This document shows, piece by piece, positions 24,428 through 32,969 of a stretch of DNA of 64,000 nucleotides (positions are counted from its first letter, which is position 1; each line of letters starts with the position of its first letter). The notes under the pieces are model-generated. The model was not told where the DNA came from. It did not search any database and was given only the letters and a program-made list of their open reading frames with translations. Position numbers and translations under genes: made by a program. Source of the DNA: JANQIO01 sp043585095 (GTDB lineage: Bacteria; Pseudomonadota; Gammaproteobacteria; Pseudomonadales; Halieaceae); assembly GCA_043585095.1 (NCBI GenBank), contig CP121321.1, positions 1,550,001 through 1,614,000 on the forward strand. Direction: 5' to 3'.

Positions 24428-25402
24428 ATGAAACTACAGCAGCTAAAATATATTTGGGAGGTCGCCCATCACGAACTCAACGTATCGGCCACCGCTCAGA
24501 GCCTCTATACGTCTCAGCCTGGTATCAGTAAGCAAATCCGTTTACTGGAGGACGAGCTGGGCGTAGAGATATTCGCTCGCAGTGGCAAACACCTTACTCA
24601 CGTTACCCCGGCGGGGGAGGTCATTCTGGAGACCGCCGGTGAAATACTGAGGAAGGTAGAGTCTATAAAGAACGTGGCCCAGGAGTTCAGCAATGAACGA
24701 AAGGGCAATCTGTCGCTGGCCACCACGCACACTCAGGCGCGCTACGCGCTGCCGGAAACCATCAGCACTTTTATTGAGCGCTACCCGGATGTTGCGCTAC
24801 ACATGCACCAGGGTACGCCGATGCAGATCTCTGAGATGGCCGCTGATGGCACCGTGGAATTTGCCGTGGCGACCGAAGCCCTGGAGCTTTTCAGCGATCT
24901 TGTGATGATGCCCTGCTACCGCTGGAATCGCTGTGTGCTGGTCCCCAAGGATCACCCGCTGACTAGTATCAGTAAACTGACACTGGATGATGTTGCCGAG
25001 CATCCCATTGTTACCTACGTATTTGGCTTCACCGGGCGCTCGCGTTTGGATGATGCGTTTATGCAGCGAGGACTGGTACCCAAGGTCGTTTTCACGGCCG
25101 CGGATGCAGATGTCATCAAAACCTACGTTCGCCTTGGGCTTGGCATAGGCATCGTCGCCCGTATGGCCTACGATGAAGAGGCGGATAGTGATCTCGTAGC
25201 GCTGGATGCCAGCCATCTTTTCGCGCCCAGTGTGACCAAGATCGGCTGTCGGCGAGGCACTTTTTTGCGCGGATACATGTACGAATTTATCGAGCTGTTT
25301 GCGCCGCACCTGAGCAAGGATACCGTGGACGCAGCGTTTGCCTGTCACAGCAAAACCGAGTTGGACCAATTGTTTGCGTCGGTCGAATTGCCGACCTACT
25401 GA
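24428..25402 (+). CDS. cysB: LysR-family regulator CysB
   Basis: CysB activates sulfate assimilation genes and responds to N-acetylserine. The 324-residue sequence begins MKLQQLKYIWEVAHHELNVSATA, with the HTH SQPGISKQIRLLEDELG, followed by the CysB-specific inducer domain (ATTHTQARYALPETI, HMHQGTPMQI, VFGFTGRSRLD and GLGIGIVARMAYDE). The ATG at 24428 is the homologous start; a 34-codon upstream extension has no family similarity. cysH, which I recall between cysB and thrH in Pseudomonas, is absent here. Confidence 0.95.
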   Translation: MKLQQLKYIWEVAHHELNVSATAQSLYTSQPGISKQIRLLEDELGVEIFARSGKHLTHVTPAGEVILETAGEILRKVESIKNVAQEFSNERKGNLSLATTHTQARYALPETISTFIERYPDVALHMHQGTPMQISEMAADGTVEFAVATEALELFSDLVMMPCYRWNRCVLVPKDHPLTSISKLTLDDVAEHPIVTYVFGFTGRSRLDDAFMQRGLVPKVVFTAADADVIKTYVRLGLGIGIVARMAYDEEADSDLVALDASHLFAPSVTKIGCRRGTFLRGYMYEFIELFAPHLSKDTVDAAFACHSKTELDQLFASVELPTY

Positions 25403-25418
25403 TGTACTGGAGGGAATC

Positions 25419-26036
25419 GTGGAGTTAGTTTGCCTGGATCTTGAGGGAGTGTTGGTGCCCGAAATTTGGATCGAGTTTGCAGCTCGTACCGGCATCGATG
25501 AGCTGCGCGCGACGACGCGGGATATTCCCGATTACGATGTGCTTATGAAGCAGCGTTTGACGCTGCTGGATGAGCATAAACTCGGCATAGCGGACATACA
25601 GGCAGTGATTGCCGAAATGGTCCCGCTGGACGGAGCCGCTGACTTTCTTGACTGGCTGCGACCGCGATTTCAGCTCGTTATCTTGTCAGATACATTTTAT
25701 GAATTTTCATCGCCGCTGATGAAGCAACTGTCCTGGCCAACGCTGTTCTGCCATCGCTTGCTGGTCAATGGTGAAGGGCGGGTAGTGGACTACAAGCTGC
25801 GCCAGCCAGACCCCAAGCGCGCTTCGGTGCAGGCGTTCCACACTCTTAACTATCGAATCATTGCGGCCGGCGACTCCTATAACGACACCTCTATGCTGGA
25901 AGAGGCCGACGCAGGAATTCTGTTCCGTGCACCGAACAATGTCATTGCTGAATTTCCACAATATCCCGCCGTGCACAGCTACGACGAGCTGCGAGAGGCG
26001 ATTTGCGAAGCCGCCGAAAGTGACGTCCAGCCCTGA
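25419..26036 (+). CDS. thrH: Bifunctional phosphoserine phosphatase/homoserine phosphotransferase ThrH
   Basis: ThrH is a HAD-fold enzyme that dephosphorylates phosphoserine and can transfer the phosphate to homoserine. The N-terminal nucleophile block is CLDLEGV (Asp7), where Glu replaces the second Asp of the usual DxDxT, as in ThrH. LSDTFYEFS and GDSYNDTSMLEEAD supply motifs II and IV. The start is GTG 25419, preceded by a strong GGAGGG, giving 205 residues, the family length. It follows cysB by 16 bp. Its last codons and stop lie inside a 22-bp tandem repeat. Confidence 0.94.
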   Translation: MELVCLDLEGVLVPEIWIEFAARTGIDELRATTRDIPDYDVLMKQRLTLLDEHKLGIADIQAVIAEMVPLDGAADFLDWLRPRFQLVILSDTFYEFSSPLMKQLSWPTLFCHRLLVNGEGRVVDYKLRQPDPKRASVQAFHTLNYRIIAAGDSYNDTSMLEEADAGILFRAPNNVIAEFPQYPAVHSYDELREAICEAAESDVQP

Positions 26037-26138
26037 GCGGTTTTGTGAACAGCCCTGAGCGGTTTTGTGAACAGCCCTGAGCGGTTTTGTGAACAGCCCT
26101 GAGCGGTTTTGTAGACAGCCCTGAGCGGTTTTCTGTAT
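26029..26138. repeat. 22-bp tandem repeat, five copies, starting inside thrH
   Basis: Five head-to-tail 22-bp units begin AGCCCTGAGCGGTTTT. The first three are identical, the fourth differs at two bases and the fifth in its last bases. The TGA stop of thrH is part of the first unit, so the repeat was generated from the gene's own end. The array fills the gap between convergent thrH and pabB. No hairpin is evident in a unit. Confidence 0.97.
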
Positions 26139-26151
26139 GCGCCAGCGATCT

Positions 26152-27504
26152 CTAAAGCGCTGAGCGCAAGGTCGTTTCCAGCGTGGTCAGTAGTCCGCCT
26201 ACCTTGTCCCAGGTCTCTTGATACTCGGTCTCGCAGGTGGAGTCCGCTACCAGCCCACCACCTCCCCAGCAGCTAATCTCACCGCCCTCACATAGCAGCG
26301 TTCGAATAGTGATATTGCTGTCCATATTACCTCCAGGTTCTATGTAGAACAGAGAGCCGCAATACGGTCCACGCCGGTCAGGTTCGAGCATTGCAATCAC
26401 CTCCATAGCGCGTCGTTTTGGCGCTCCGGTAATTGAGCCCCCGGGAAAACAGTCTCGGAGTAGATCCAGTGCGCCGTGGCCGCTGGTCAGGCGACCGCTG
26501 ATGGTGCTCACTAAGTGATGAACCGCCGGGTAGCTTTCAAGCCCGAACAGTTCATCCACACTGACGCTGCCCGGGGCGCAGTTTTTGCCGATATCGTTGC
26601 GCAGGAGGTCGACAATCATCAGGTTTTCCGCGCGATCCTTTTTAGACTGTAAAAGCTCCTCTGCCGTGCGGGCGTCTTCCTCCGGCTTATGGGATCTCGG
26701 GCGTGTACCTTTAATCGGGCGTGTCTGGACTTTTCCCTCTGTCACACTCAGAAAGCGCTCTGGCGAAAAGCTCAGTATTTGCCTGTCGCCTGCATCAAGA
26801 AAGCCACTGAACGGGCCGTTGGCGGTGAGCCGCAAAGCCTTATAAGCGGACCAGGGAGTACCCTGATATCCGGCCTTAAAGCGACGGGCCAGGTTGACCT
26901 GATAGCAGTCGCCGGCCACGATGAAGTCCTGAATCGTGTTAAAGGCTTGTTCGTAGGCCGCGCGGGACAGGTTTGCACTGAATGGCTGAGTCAGGGAAAA
27001 CCCCTTACTTCTGGATTCTGTAGGGCGCTGCTTGAAACGTGACTTCAGATCGATGCGCTCCGCCTCGGGCAGGGTAGGCTGCATGACCAAAAAGCTCCGT
27101 TGCCGGTGATGGTCGTTTAAAACTGCCCAACCGTACAGACACACGTCGCCTCGTGCGCCAGGGCTGGCCGGGAGATAACATAGGGGATGGCCCAGTTCAT
27201 AATCCAGGCAGCCTGCTATTCCACCGGCAAAGGGGAGTCCTCTGGGGCTAGCTTGTAGCGACTTGCAGGCGTCTTCTATATCTAGAAACCACGACATAAG
27301 TGTGTCGTATGTATCTGATAATATTGTTTTAATAGGATGCCTGGATATCGGGTTTGCAGTCAAAATATCCCAGCGGCCCCGGATACTGCCGGGATGCACT
27401 GAGTCCAGCACCAGCAGGTTTGGCATATCCTCAGCTTGCGAGTGCCGATCGGTCCCGTTTGGGAGGTAGGGCAGTTCTTCGATGATCAGTTGTGGATTTC
27501 GCAA
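26152..27504 (-). CDS. pabB: Aminodeoxychorismate synthase component I
   Basis: PabB converts chorismate plus ammonia (from PabA) to 4-amino-4-deoxychorismate for folate synthesis. The 450-residue sequence has FSGFLDAGDRQILSFSPERF, the PIKGTRPR motif (Lys in place of the Ala of anthranilate synthase marks PabB), LRNDIGKNCAPGSV and the C-terminal FPGGSITGAPKRRAMEVI and GSLFYIEPGGNMDSNITIRT blocks. The start appears to be TTG at 27504; the homologous N-terminus (ELPYLPNG) requires it or something upstream. It converges on thrH. Confidence 0.93.
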   Translation of the reverse strand: MRNPQLIIEELPYLPNGTDRHSQAEDMPNLLVLDSVHPGSIRGRWDILTANPISRHPIKTILSDTYDTLMSWFLDIEDACKSLQASPRGLPFAGGIAGCLDYELGHPLCYLPASPGARGDVCLYGWAVLNDHHRQRSFLVMQPTLPEAERIDLKSRFKQRPTESRSKGFSLTQPFSANLSRAAYEQAFNTIQDFIVAGDCYQVNLARRFKAGYQGTPWSAYKALRLTANGPFSGFLDAGDRQILSFSPERFLSVTEGKVQTRPIKGTRPRSHKPEEDARTAEELLQSKKDRAENLMIVDLLRNDIGKNCAPGSVSVDELFGLESYPAVHHLVSTISGRLTSGHGALDLLRDCFPGGSITGAPKRRAMEVIAMLEPDRRGPYCGSLFYIEPGGNMDSNITIRTLLCEGGEISCWGGGGLVADSTCETEYQETWDKVGGLLTTLETTLRSAL

Positions 27505-27530
27505 AATAGACTTTTCTCTGGTGACTTTTT

Positions 27531-27577
27531 AAGTAACTAAGTAACTATCTCGACCGGCTATCTCGACCGGCTATCTC
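27531..27577. repeat. Two adjoining short tandem repeats (8 bp and 13 bp)
   Basis: AAGTAACT occurs twice in tandem (27531-27546) and runs directly into CTATCTCGACCGG repeated two and a half times (27545-27577). They occupy the promoter region between divergent pabB and the carboxylase operon. Confidence 0.85.
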
Positions 27578-27778
27578 TCGCGCTTTTCTCAGACGACCTA
27601 TTCTCTGCGACGGGTACTGGAGAGCTTTTCTTGCATTTAACGGCGTCGCTGGTATGCATTTTTATTTTTTGTGCTTACATGTAATGCGTCAACCTGCTGC
27701 GAACGGCAGCGAAATTGACTTTAATTAGACGTGAACGTATCGTAATCCGCCGTTTCTCACCAGCGAAGAAAAGCCACG

Positions 27779-29491
27779 ATGTCAGACGATTCGATGCCCC
27801 CTCCGGTACTGAATAACCCTTTCTCGACCGACACAGATCTCGAGTTTACTGTGCCGGGACAAATCGCTTCAGAGCCCGGCCTCTACGAAGAGGCTTTGAA
27901 GGCAGGATTTGAGCTGCAGCAACGGCCGCGGCTCGCCGCTGGGGTGAAGAGTATCGAGCGCCAGCATCAAAAGCAGCGCATGACGATATGGGAGCGCATT
28001 GAAGTCCTGGCAGACACAGGAAGCCAACCAACAATACTGTTTCAGAACTGGGGCCCCAACCTGGACGGCGCGTCGCTAGTGACCGCGGTTGTCCGCATTA
28101 ATGGACGAGATGTCGCACTCTACGGACACGATTTTACCGTGCGAGCGGGCTCTATGGATGCCACTAACGGCCGCAAGCTTGCAAGGCTTTTCGAACTCGC
28201 CGCCAAGCGCCGCATACCTCTCGTCGGCCTTAACGACAGCGCCGGAGCATATATCCCTGCTGGTGTCGGCGGCCTGGATGGCTACGCAGATGCCTTTACT
28301 GCGCTGCGCAAAGTGTCGGGAGTGGTGCCATCGATCATGTGCATGTTCGGCTTTAACGCGGGAGGCGGCTCTTATCTGCCGCGGCAAGGCAGCTTCCTCA
28401 TCCAGCCAAACAACACCTTTTTTGGCTTAACCGGCCCCGGTGTAGTGAAATCGGTATTGGGCGAGGACGTGACCCCCGACGAGCTGGGTGGACCGGCCGT
28501 TCACAGCCAGAGTGGTGTCAATGATTTTGTGGTGGCAGATGAAGTGTCAGCGCTGAACAAAGTACGCGAGCTTCTCAACTATCTGCCCAGTCACAACGGG
28601 GAGTTTGCCCCGCACCAGCCGTCTTCCGATCCGGTTACGCGAAAGACCTGGGACATTGATATCCTGCTGAAAAAGGCGTTCAACTCTCCAACGGGCTTCA
28701 ACACGCCTATCGATATATCTATTCTGATTCAGCAGCTCTGTGATCACGGTGATTTTCTCGAAGTGCAATCGGAGCGGGCGCGGAACACCATTACCGCTCT
28801 AGGCCGTATTGGTGGCAACGTCGTCGGCTTTGTCGCCAACAACAGTGCCGTGGCCTCCGGTCAGATTGATATTGCTGCCGCCTATAAAAATGCGCGCTTC
28901 ATCCGCTTCTGTAACATCTACAATATCCCGGTTATTTTCCTTGAAGATACAACAGGATTCCTGCCTGGGCGCGAACAGGAGATGGGCGGTATCGTGCAGG
29001 CCGGTCGAGCCATGTTGGATGCCATCGTCGACCTGCGCACGCCACGCTTCCTGGTGCTCGTTCGAAATGCTTTCGGCGGCGCCTATGCGTCATACAACAA
29101 CTACCCAACAGGCGCTGACTTCGTTGTTGCCTTGCCTACGACGCGCCTTGCGGTGATGGGCCCTGCGGGTGTTGAGTATGTCTATAAGGACGAGCTCCGC
29201 AAGATCCGCAGTGATGCCGCGGCACGCCGCACAAGCTTTGCTGATTTGGCAGACAGCGAGCAGGCAGAAGCTGAGTCCGCTTTGGCGGCGTGGGTCAAAG
29301 CCGAAGAGGCAGAGCTCGCGCGGCGTTACGAGCGTGAGCTGATGAACCCGAACGAGGCGCTGAGCCTGGGGTCCATTTCGCAGATTGTTATGCCTTCAGA
29401 CCTTCGTCAGGTACTGGCAGAAAATATGTCTTTCCATCTTCGCCATTATGAGCCTGCACCCATGGCAGGTATTCAGCGAGAGTTTCACTAA
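27779..29491 (+). CDS. Acyl-CoA carboxylase carboxyltransferase subunit (propionyl-CoA carboxylase beta-like)
   Basis: This 570-residue protein has the two crotonase-like halves of a biotin-dependent carboxyltransferase. The N half contains LVGLNDSAGAYIPAGVGGLDGYADAF; the C half contains VVGFVANNSAV, AAYKNARFIRFCNIYNIPVIFLEDTTGFLPG and MGPAGVEYVYK with the CoA oxyanion-hole glycines. It would move CO2 from biotin to acyl-CoA; propionyl-CoA is the likely substrate because epimerase and mutase genes follow. A ~60-residue helical insertion near the C-terminus (about 480-530) is acidic. It opens the propionate operon. Confidence 0.9.
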   Translation: MSDDSMPPPVLNNPFSTDTDLEFTVPGQIASEPGLYEEALKAGFELQQRPRLAAGVKSIERQHQKQRMTIWERIEVLADTGSQPTILFQNWGPNLDGASLVTAVVRINGRDVALYGHDFTVRAGSMDATNGRKLARLFELAAKRRIPLVGLNDSAGAYIPAGVGGLDGYADAFTALRKVSGVVPSIMCMFGFNAGGGSYLPRQGSFLIQPNNTFFGLTGPGVVKSVLGEDVTPDELGGPAVHSQSGVNDFVVADEVSALNKVRELLNYLPSHNGEFAPHQPSSDPVTRKTWDIDILLKKAFNSPTGFNTPIDISILIQQLCDHGDFLEVQSERARNTITALGRIGGNVVGFVANNSAVASGQIDIAAAYKNARFIRFCNIYNIPVIFLEDTTGFLPGREQEMGGIVQAGRAMLDAIVDLRTPRFLVLVRNAFGGAYASYNNYPTGADFVVALPTTRLAVMGPAGVEYVYKDELRKIRSDAAARRTSFADLADSEQAEAESALAAWVKAEEAELARRYERELMNPNEALSLGSISQIVMPSDLRQVLAENMSFHLRHYEPAPMAGIQREFH

Positions 29492-29532
29492 CGAAGTTAC
29501 TGCCGTAGCGCAGTTTTGTAAGGAATCGCAGC

Positions 29533-32343
29533 GTGTCCAACGACCACTATCTGAATAACGCCATGGTGCACCGCCAACGACGCCTGGCGGATCACCCGTC
29601 AACCTGGGTGCGTCAGTTTGCCTGTGAGCATCTGCGGCCTCTGATCATCTGTCGCGGGCCGATCCGCAAGGAAGCCATGGATGTTTTTGAGGAGATGGGT
29701 ATTACCGAATACGGCATCCTGCTCTCTGAAAAAGACTCCATCACCTACCGATATGCGCTGGCACCGGAATTGCGCCAGCACACGGATCCGGACCGGGTGC
29801 ACCGAGTGCCTGACTACACGGGCGCCAATAAGGCAGAACGCGAAGAACGCATTCAGCAGATCATCTCTATCGCCCACGATAATGGCTATAACGCCGTTTT
29901 TGCCGGCTATGGCTTTATGGCAGAAGACGAGATGATGGTGGCAGCGCTTGAGTCCGCCGGACTGACCTTTATTGGGCCGTGTTCAAAAACCGTACATGAC
30001 GCCGGTTTGAAAGACGAAGCAAAGCGCACCGCGCTGGCCGTGGGAGTCAGCGTGACGCCGGGAATCGACAACGGCACGGCATTAACGCTGCTGAAAAAGC
30101 ACCCCGACGTGGCGGCGCTGAAAGCGCTGTGTGCAGAACACGGCCTGGATGTGGGCGATGACCTGGACGACTCGGAACTCGCTATTGAAGACAAGGCTGA
30201 CCGAGTACTGGCCGCTTCCTATAAAAAGGGCGTTGACCTTTATACGGTGGATGAGCTTGCCGAGACTCTCACAGAAGCGGTCAAACGCATGGCGCAGGAC
30301 TATCCGAAGAATCGGGTCAGACTGAAAGCCATTAGCGGTGGCGGCGGTAAAGGCCAGCGCATACTCGGCATCGGTGAAGCCGAGCGAACACCTGAGATGG
30401 TCCGCGAAATTTTGAATGAGGTTAAAACCACCGGCGTAGGCGATAACAAGAACGTGCTGGTCGAGCTTAACATCGAGACCACGCGCCATCAGGAAATACA
30501 GGTTATTGGCAACGGCGAATGGACCTTGTCCATGGGCGGCCGGGACTGCTCCTTGCAAATGCATGAGCAAAAGCTGCTGGAAGTTTCGGTAACCCGTGAG
30601 TCCCTGCTGAGATCGGCAGAGGACGCAGAGCAGTCCGGCCTCGCAGACGAAGCAGCTGTGCTGAGGCAGGATGTCGAGACGCTGGATGCCATGGAAGCGG
30701 AGGCCGAGCGCTTTGGCGAGGCGACCGGCTTGGATTCAGTGTCCACATTCGAGTGTATTGTCGATCGCGATAAACACTTCTTTATGGAGATGAACACACG
30801 CATTCAGGTTGAACACCGTGTTACCGAGCTGTGTTATGGCCTGTCTTTTGCCAACCCTGAAAACGCCGAAGACAGCTTTCTTGTAGAGTCTTTGGTCGAG
30901 GCCATGGTGCTACTGGCCGCACACGGTAAAGCATTGCCCAGGCCCACTCGCGTGCCGCGTTACAATGATTCTGTAGAAGCGCGCCTCAATGCTACTAACC
31001 AGGCCTTGCAGCCCCATGCGGGCGGCGTCATTGATTACTGGTCTGATGCTATAGCCGGTGAAATACGGGACGATCAGGGCATCAGCCTGCACAACCCCGA
31101 CACCGATGTCTTTATGAAGTACACCCTTGCGGGTGCCTATGATTCCAATATTGCCTTGCTGCTTACCGTCGGCGAAACCCGGCTCGATACCTACCAGCGC
31201 ATGGCGGACGTAATACGGCGCACCACCATGCGCGGCCGAGACCTGGCGACGAATCTGGAGTTTCACTACGGCCTGGTCAACTGGTTCATCGGTAACAACA
31301 TCAATGCGAGGCCGACCACGCGATTTATCGTGCCTTACCTCACGGCTGTTGGAGAGCTGAAGGCGGAAGCCAATAGCATAGATTTAGTCTACGCCTACGA
31401 CGCTATCATGAAGCAGGCAGTAGCCTCCGTTGACGGCGATTATGCGGCGGCGCTGCGCAGCTGCTTTGAGCGTAAGTACTCCCTGCTGCGCAGGCCCATA
31501 GCCCGTCTTATGGCGGAGCCCCACATGCTGGCGGGCTGGCTGAGCGTCAACCGCGATTGCTATACCGTTATTGAAGGCCGGATCACCTGGAATGAGAACC
31601 CACTGGAGCTGCTGGCGGACACTTATCACTTCCTGGATATGCATCTGCAGCCCGGGCAGCCCGCGGCCCATATGATCTGGGATCACGATCACGACCTGCT
31701 TCAGTCGGGCATCGATTTTTACAACGAACTGAACAACCGGCTTTCAGTTGAAGACTGGATTGAGCTCGATAGTCTGCTTCGCGAGGGCGACGCACCGGAC
31801 GGATTTGATGCGGCGCTGTGGGCAGAAGTACAGGCTGCGCATACCGGTTTCCAGGCTGGTCTGGATATTTTATGTGTTCTGCCGGCGCTGGCAGAGGCTA
31901 CCGGGTTTTATGCGCTTAGCGTGAACGCCGATCTCAGCATTCATATCCCGGAAAGGTTGATGGATGAAGCCTTGCAGGAGCAGATGGCGAAAGTACTTGT
32001 GCCGCCGCCGGTAGCGAAAAGCGATGAGATACTGGCCGAGAGCGGGGGAATGTTCTACGCAAGAGAGACCCCGGAGCACGAGCCCTATATTGAGGAAGGT
32101 AGCCACTTTGAAGAGGGTGACCCTCTGTATATCGTTGAAGTGATGAAGATGTTCAACAAGGTCTATGCACCTTTTGCGGGCACCATAGACAAAGTGCTGG
32201 TAGAGGATGACGGCGTCATAATCAGCAAGGGGCAGCCCTTGTTCAAGATCACGCCAGATGAAATTGTTGTCGAGGAAACCGAAGACGAGCGTGTGGCGCG
32301 GCGCCATGCGGCGACCGACCGATTCCTGAGCAAGGTGCTCTAA
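29533..32343 (+). CDS. Large biotin carboxylase/biotin carrier subunit (936 aa)
   Basis: This is the ATP-dependent biotin carboxylase of the acyl-CoA carboxylase, fused to its own carrier. An ATP-grasp core contains GGGGKG (269-274) and MNTRIQVEHRVTE (420-432), with the carboxylase C-terminal domain after it. The biotinyl domain has EVMKMFN with acceptor Lys872. It differs from common ~660-residue alpha subunits: about 60 extra residues lie between PGIDNG (~176) and the glycine loop, where ~27 residues are usual, and some 230 residues of unassigned helical sequence separate the carboxylase from the carrier. The GTG start follows AAGGA; the gap to the beta subunit is 41 bp. Confidence 0.9.
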   Translation: MSNDHYLNNAMVHRQRRLADHPSTWVRQFACEHLRPLIICRGPIRKEAMDVFEEMGITEYGILLSEKDSITYRYALAPELRQHTDPDRVHRVPDYTGANKAEREERIQQIISIAHDNGYNAVFAGYGFMAEDEMMVAALESAGLTFIGPCSKTVHDAGLKDEAKRTALAVGVSVTPGIDNGTALTLLKKHPDVAALKALCAEHGLDVGDDLDDSELAIEDKADRVLAASYKKGVDLYTVDELAETLTEAVKRMAQDYPKNRVRLKAISGGGGKGQRILGIGEAERTPEMVREILNEVKTTGVGDNKNVLVELNIETTRHQEIQVIGNGEWTLSMGGRDCSLQMHEQKLLEVSVTRESLLRSAEDAEQSGLADEAAVLRQDVETLDAMEAEAERFGEATGLDSVSTFECIVDRDKHFFMEMNTRIQVEHRVTELCYGLSFANPENAEDSFLVESLVEAMVLLAAHGKALPRPTRVPRYNDSVEARLNATNQALQPHAGGVIDYWSDAIAGEIRDDQGISLHNPDTDVFMKYTLAGAYDSNIALLLTVGETRLDTYQRMADVIRRTTMRGRDLATNLEFHYGLVNWFIGNNINARPTTRFIVPYLTAVGELKAEANSIDLVYAYDAIMKQAVASVDGDYAAALRSCFERKYSLLRRPIARLMAEPHMLAGWLSVNRDCYTVIEGRITWNENPLELLADTYHFLDMHLQPGQPAAHMIWDHDHDLLQSGIDFYNELNNRLSVEDWIELDSLLREGDAPDGFDAALWAEVQAAHTGFQAGLDILCVLPALAEATGFYALSVNADLSIHIPERLMDEALQEQMAKVLVPPPVAKSDEILAESGGMFYARETPEHEPYIEEGSHFEEGDPLYIVEVMKMFNKVYAPFAGTIDKVLVEDDGVIISKGQPLFKITPDEIVVEETEDERVARRHAATDRFLSKVL

Positions 32344-32413
32344 CGGCTTCGAAATGCCACGGCTGCGCTGATAAGGGGCAGCAACGCTTATCACCAGGAG
32401 ATAAAGCTATATC

Positions 32414-32824
32414 ATGATCACAGCACTTGACCACATCGCTGTTGCGGTACCTGATTTAGAAAAAGCCATAAAGCGGTTTATGGAAGATTTTGGTCTGCCC
32501 TTCGAAGGCACGGAAGACGTCGAGGCTGCCCAAACGTCTACGGCGTTTTTTCCACTGCCGCCGACTAATATCGAATTGATTCATCCACTGGATGGCAAAG
32601 GACCGGTAGCTGGCTATCTGGAGAAGCGGGGCGGGGGTCTGCATCACTTGTGTTTTCGTTCCGATAACATCGACGAGGATGTGGAGAGACTCAAGGCCAA
32701 GGGCTACCAGTTTCTGTCTGACGCGCCGACGCCGGGTGCCCATGGTGCCCAGGTGATTTTCATCCACCCCAAAAGCTGTGATGGGGTTTTGATAGAGATT
32801 AACCAGCCCGCTGAGAATCACTAG
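32414..32824 (+). CDS. mce: Methylmalonyl-CoA epimerase
   Basis: Mce interconverts (S)- and (R)-methylmalonyl-CoA, linking the carboxylase to the mutase. The 136-residue glyoxalase-fold protein has the metal ligands in LDHIAVAVPDLEKA (His) and GGGLHHLCF (His), and the closing Glu in VLIEINQP. It sits between the carboxylase and the mutase, 70 bp after the former. AGGAG lies 13 bases before the ATG. Confidence 0.95.
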   Translation: MITALDHIAVAVPDLEKAIKRFMEDFGLPFEGTEDVEAAQTSTAFFPLPPTNIELIHPLDGKGPVAGYLEKRGGGLHHLCFRSDNIDEDVERLKAKGYQFLSDAPTPGAHGAQVIFIHPKSCDGVLIEINQPAENH

Positions 32825-32969
32825 GCTGTTACACTGTTGTTCGCGGCTGAGAGCGCGTTGCTTTCTGCTCCTGTCAGAACAGGCCCTGGGTTTGTTCGGA
32901 TAGGTAGCGTCTCGGTCGCAGAACCCGATCCAAATTAGTTTACGGAGCCAATCCAACACGAGGCTTTGC

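Noticed and set aside
26029..26138. CRISPR-like array after thrH
   Set aside because: Units are contiguous without unique spacers, so it is a simple tandem repeat.
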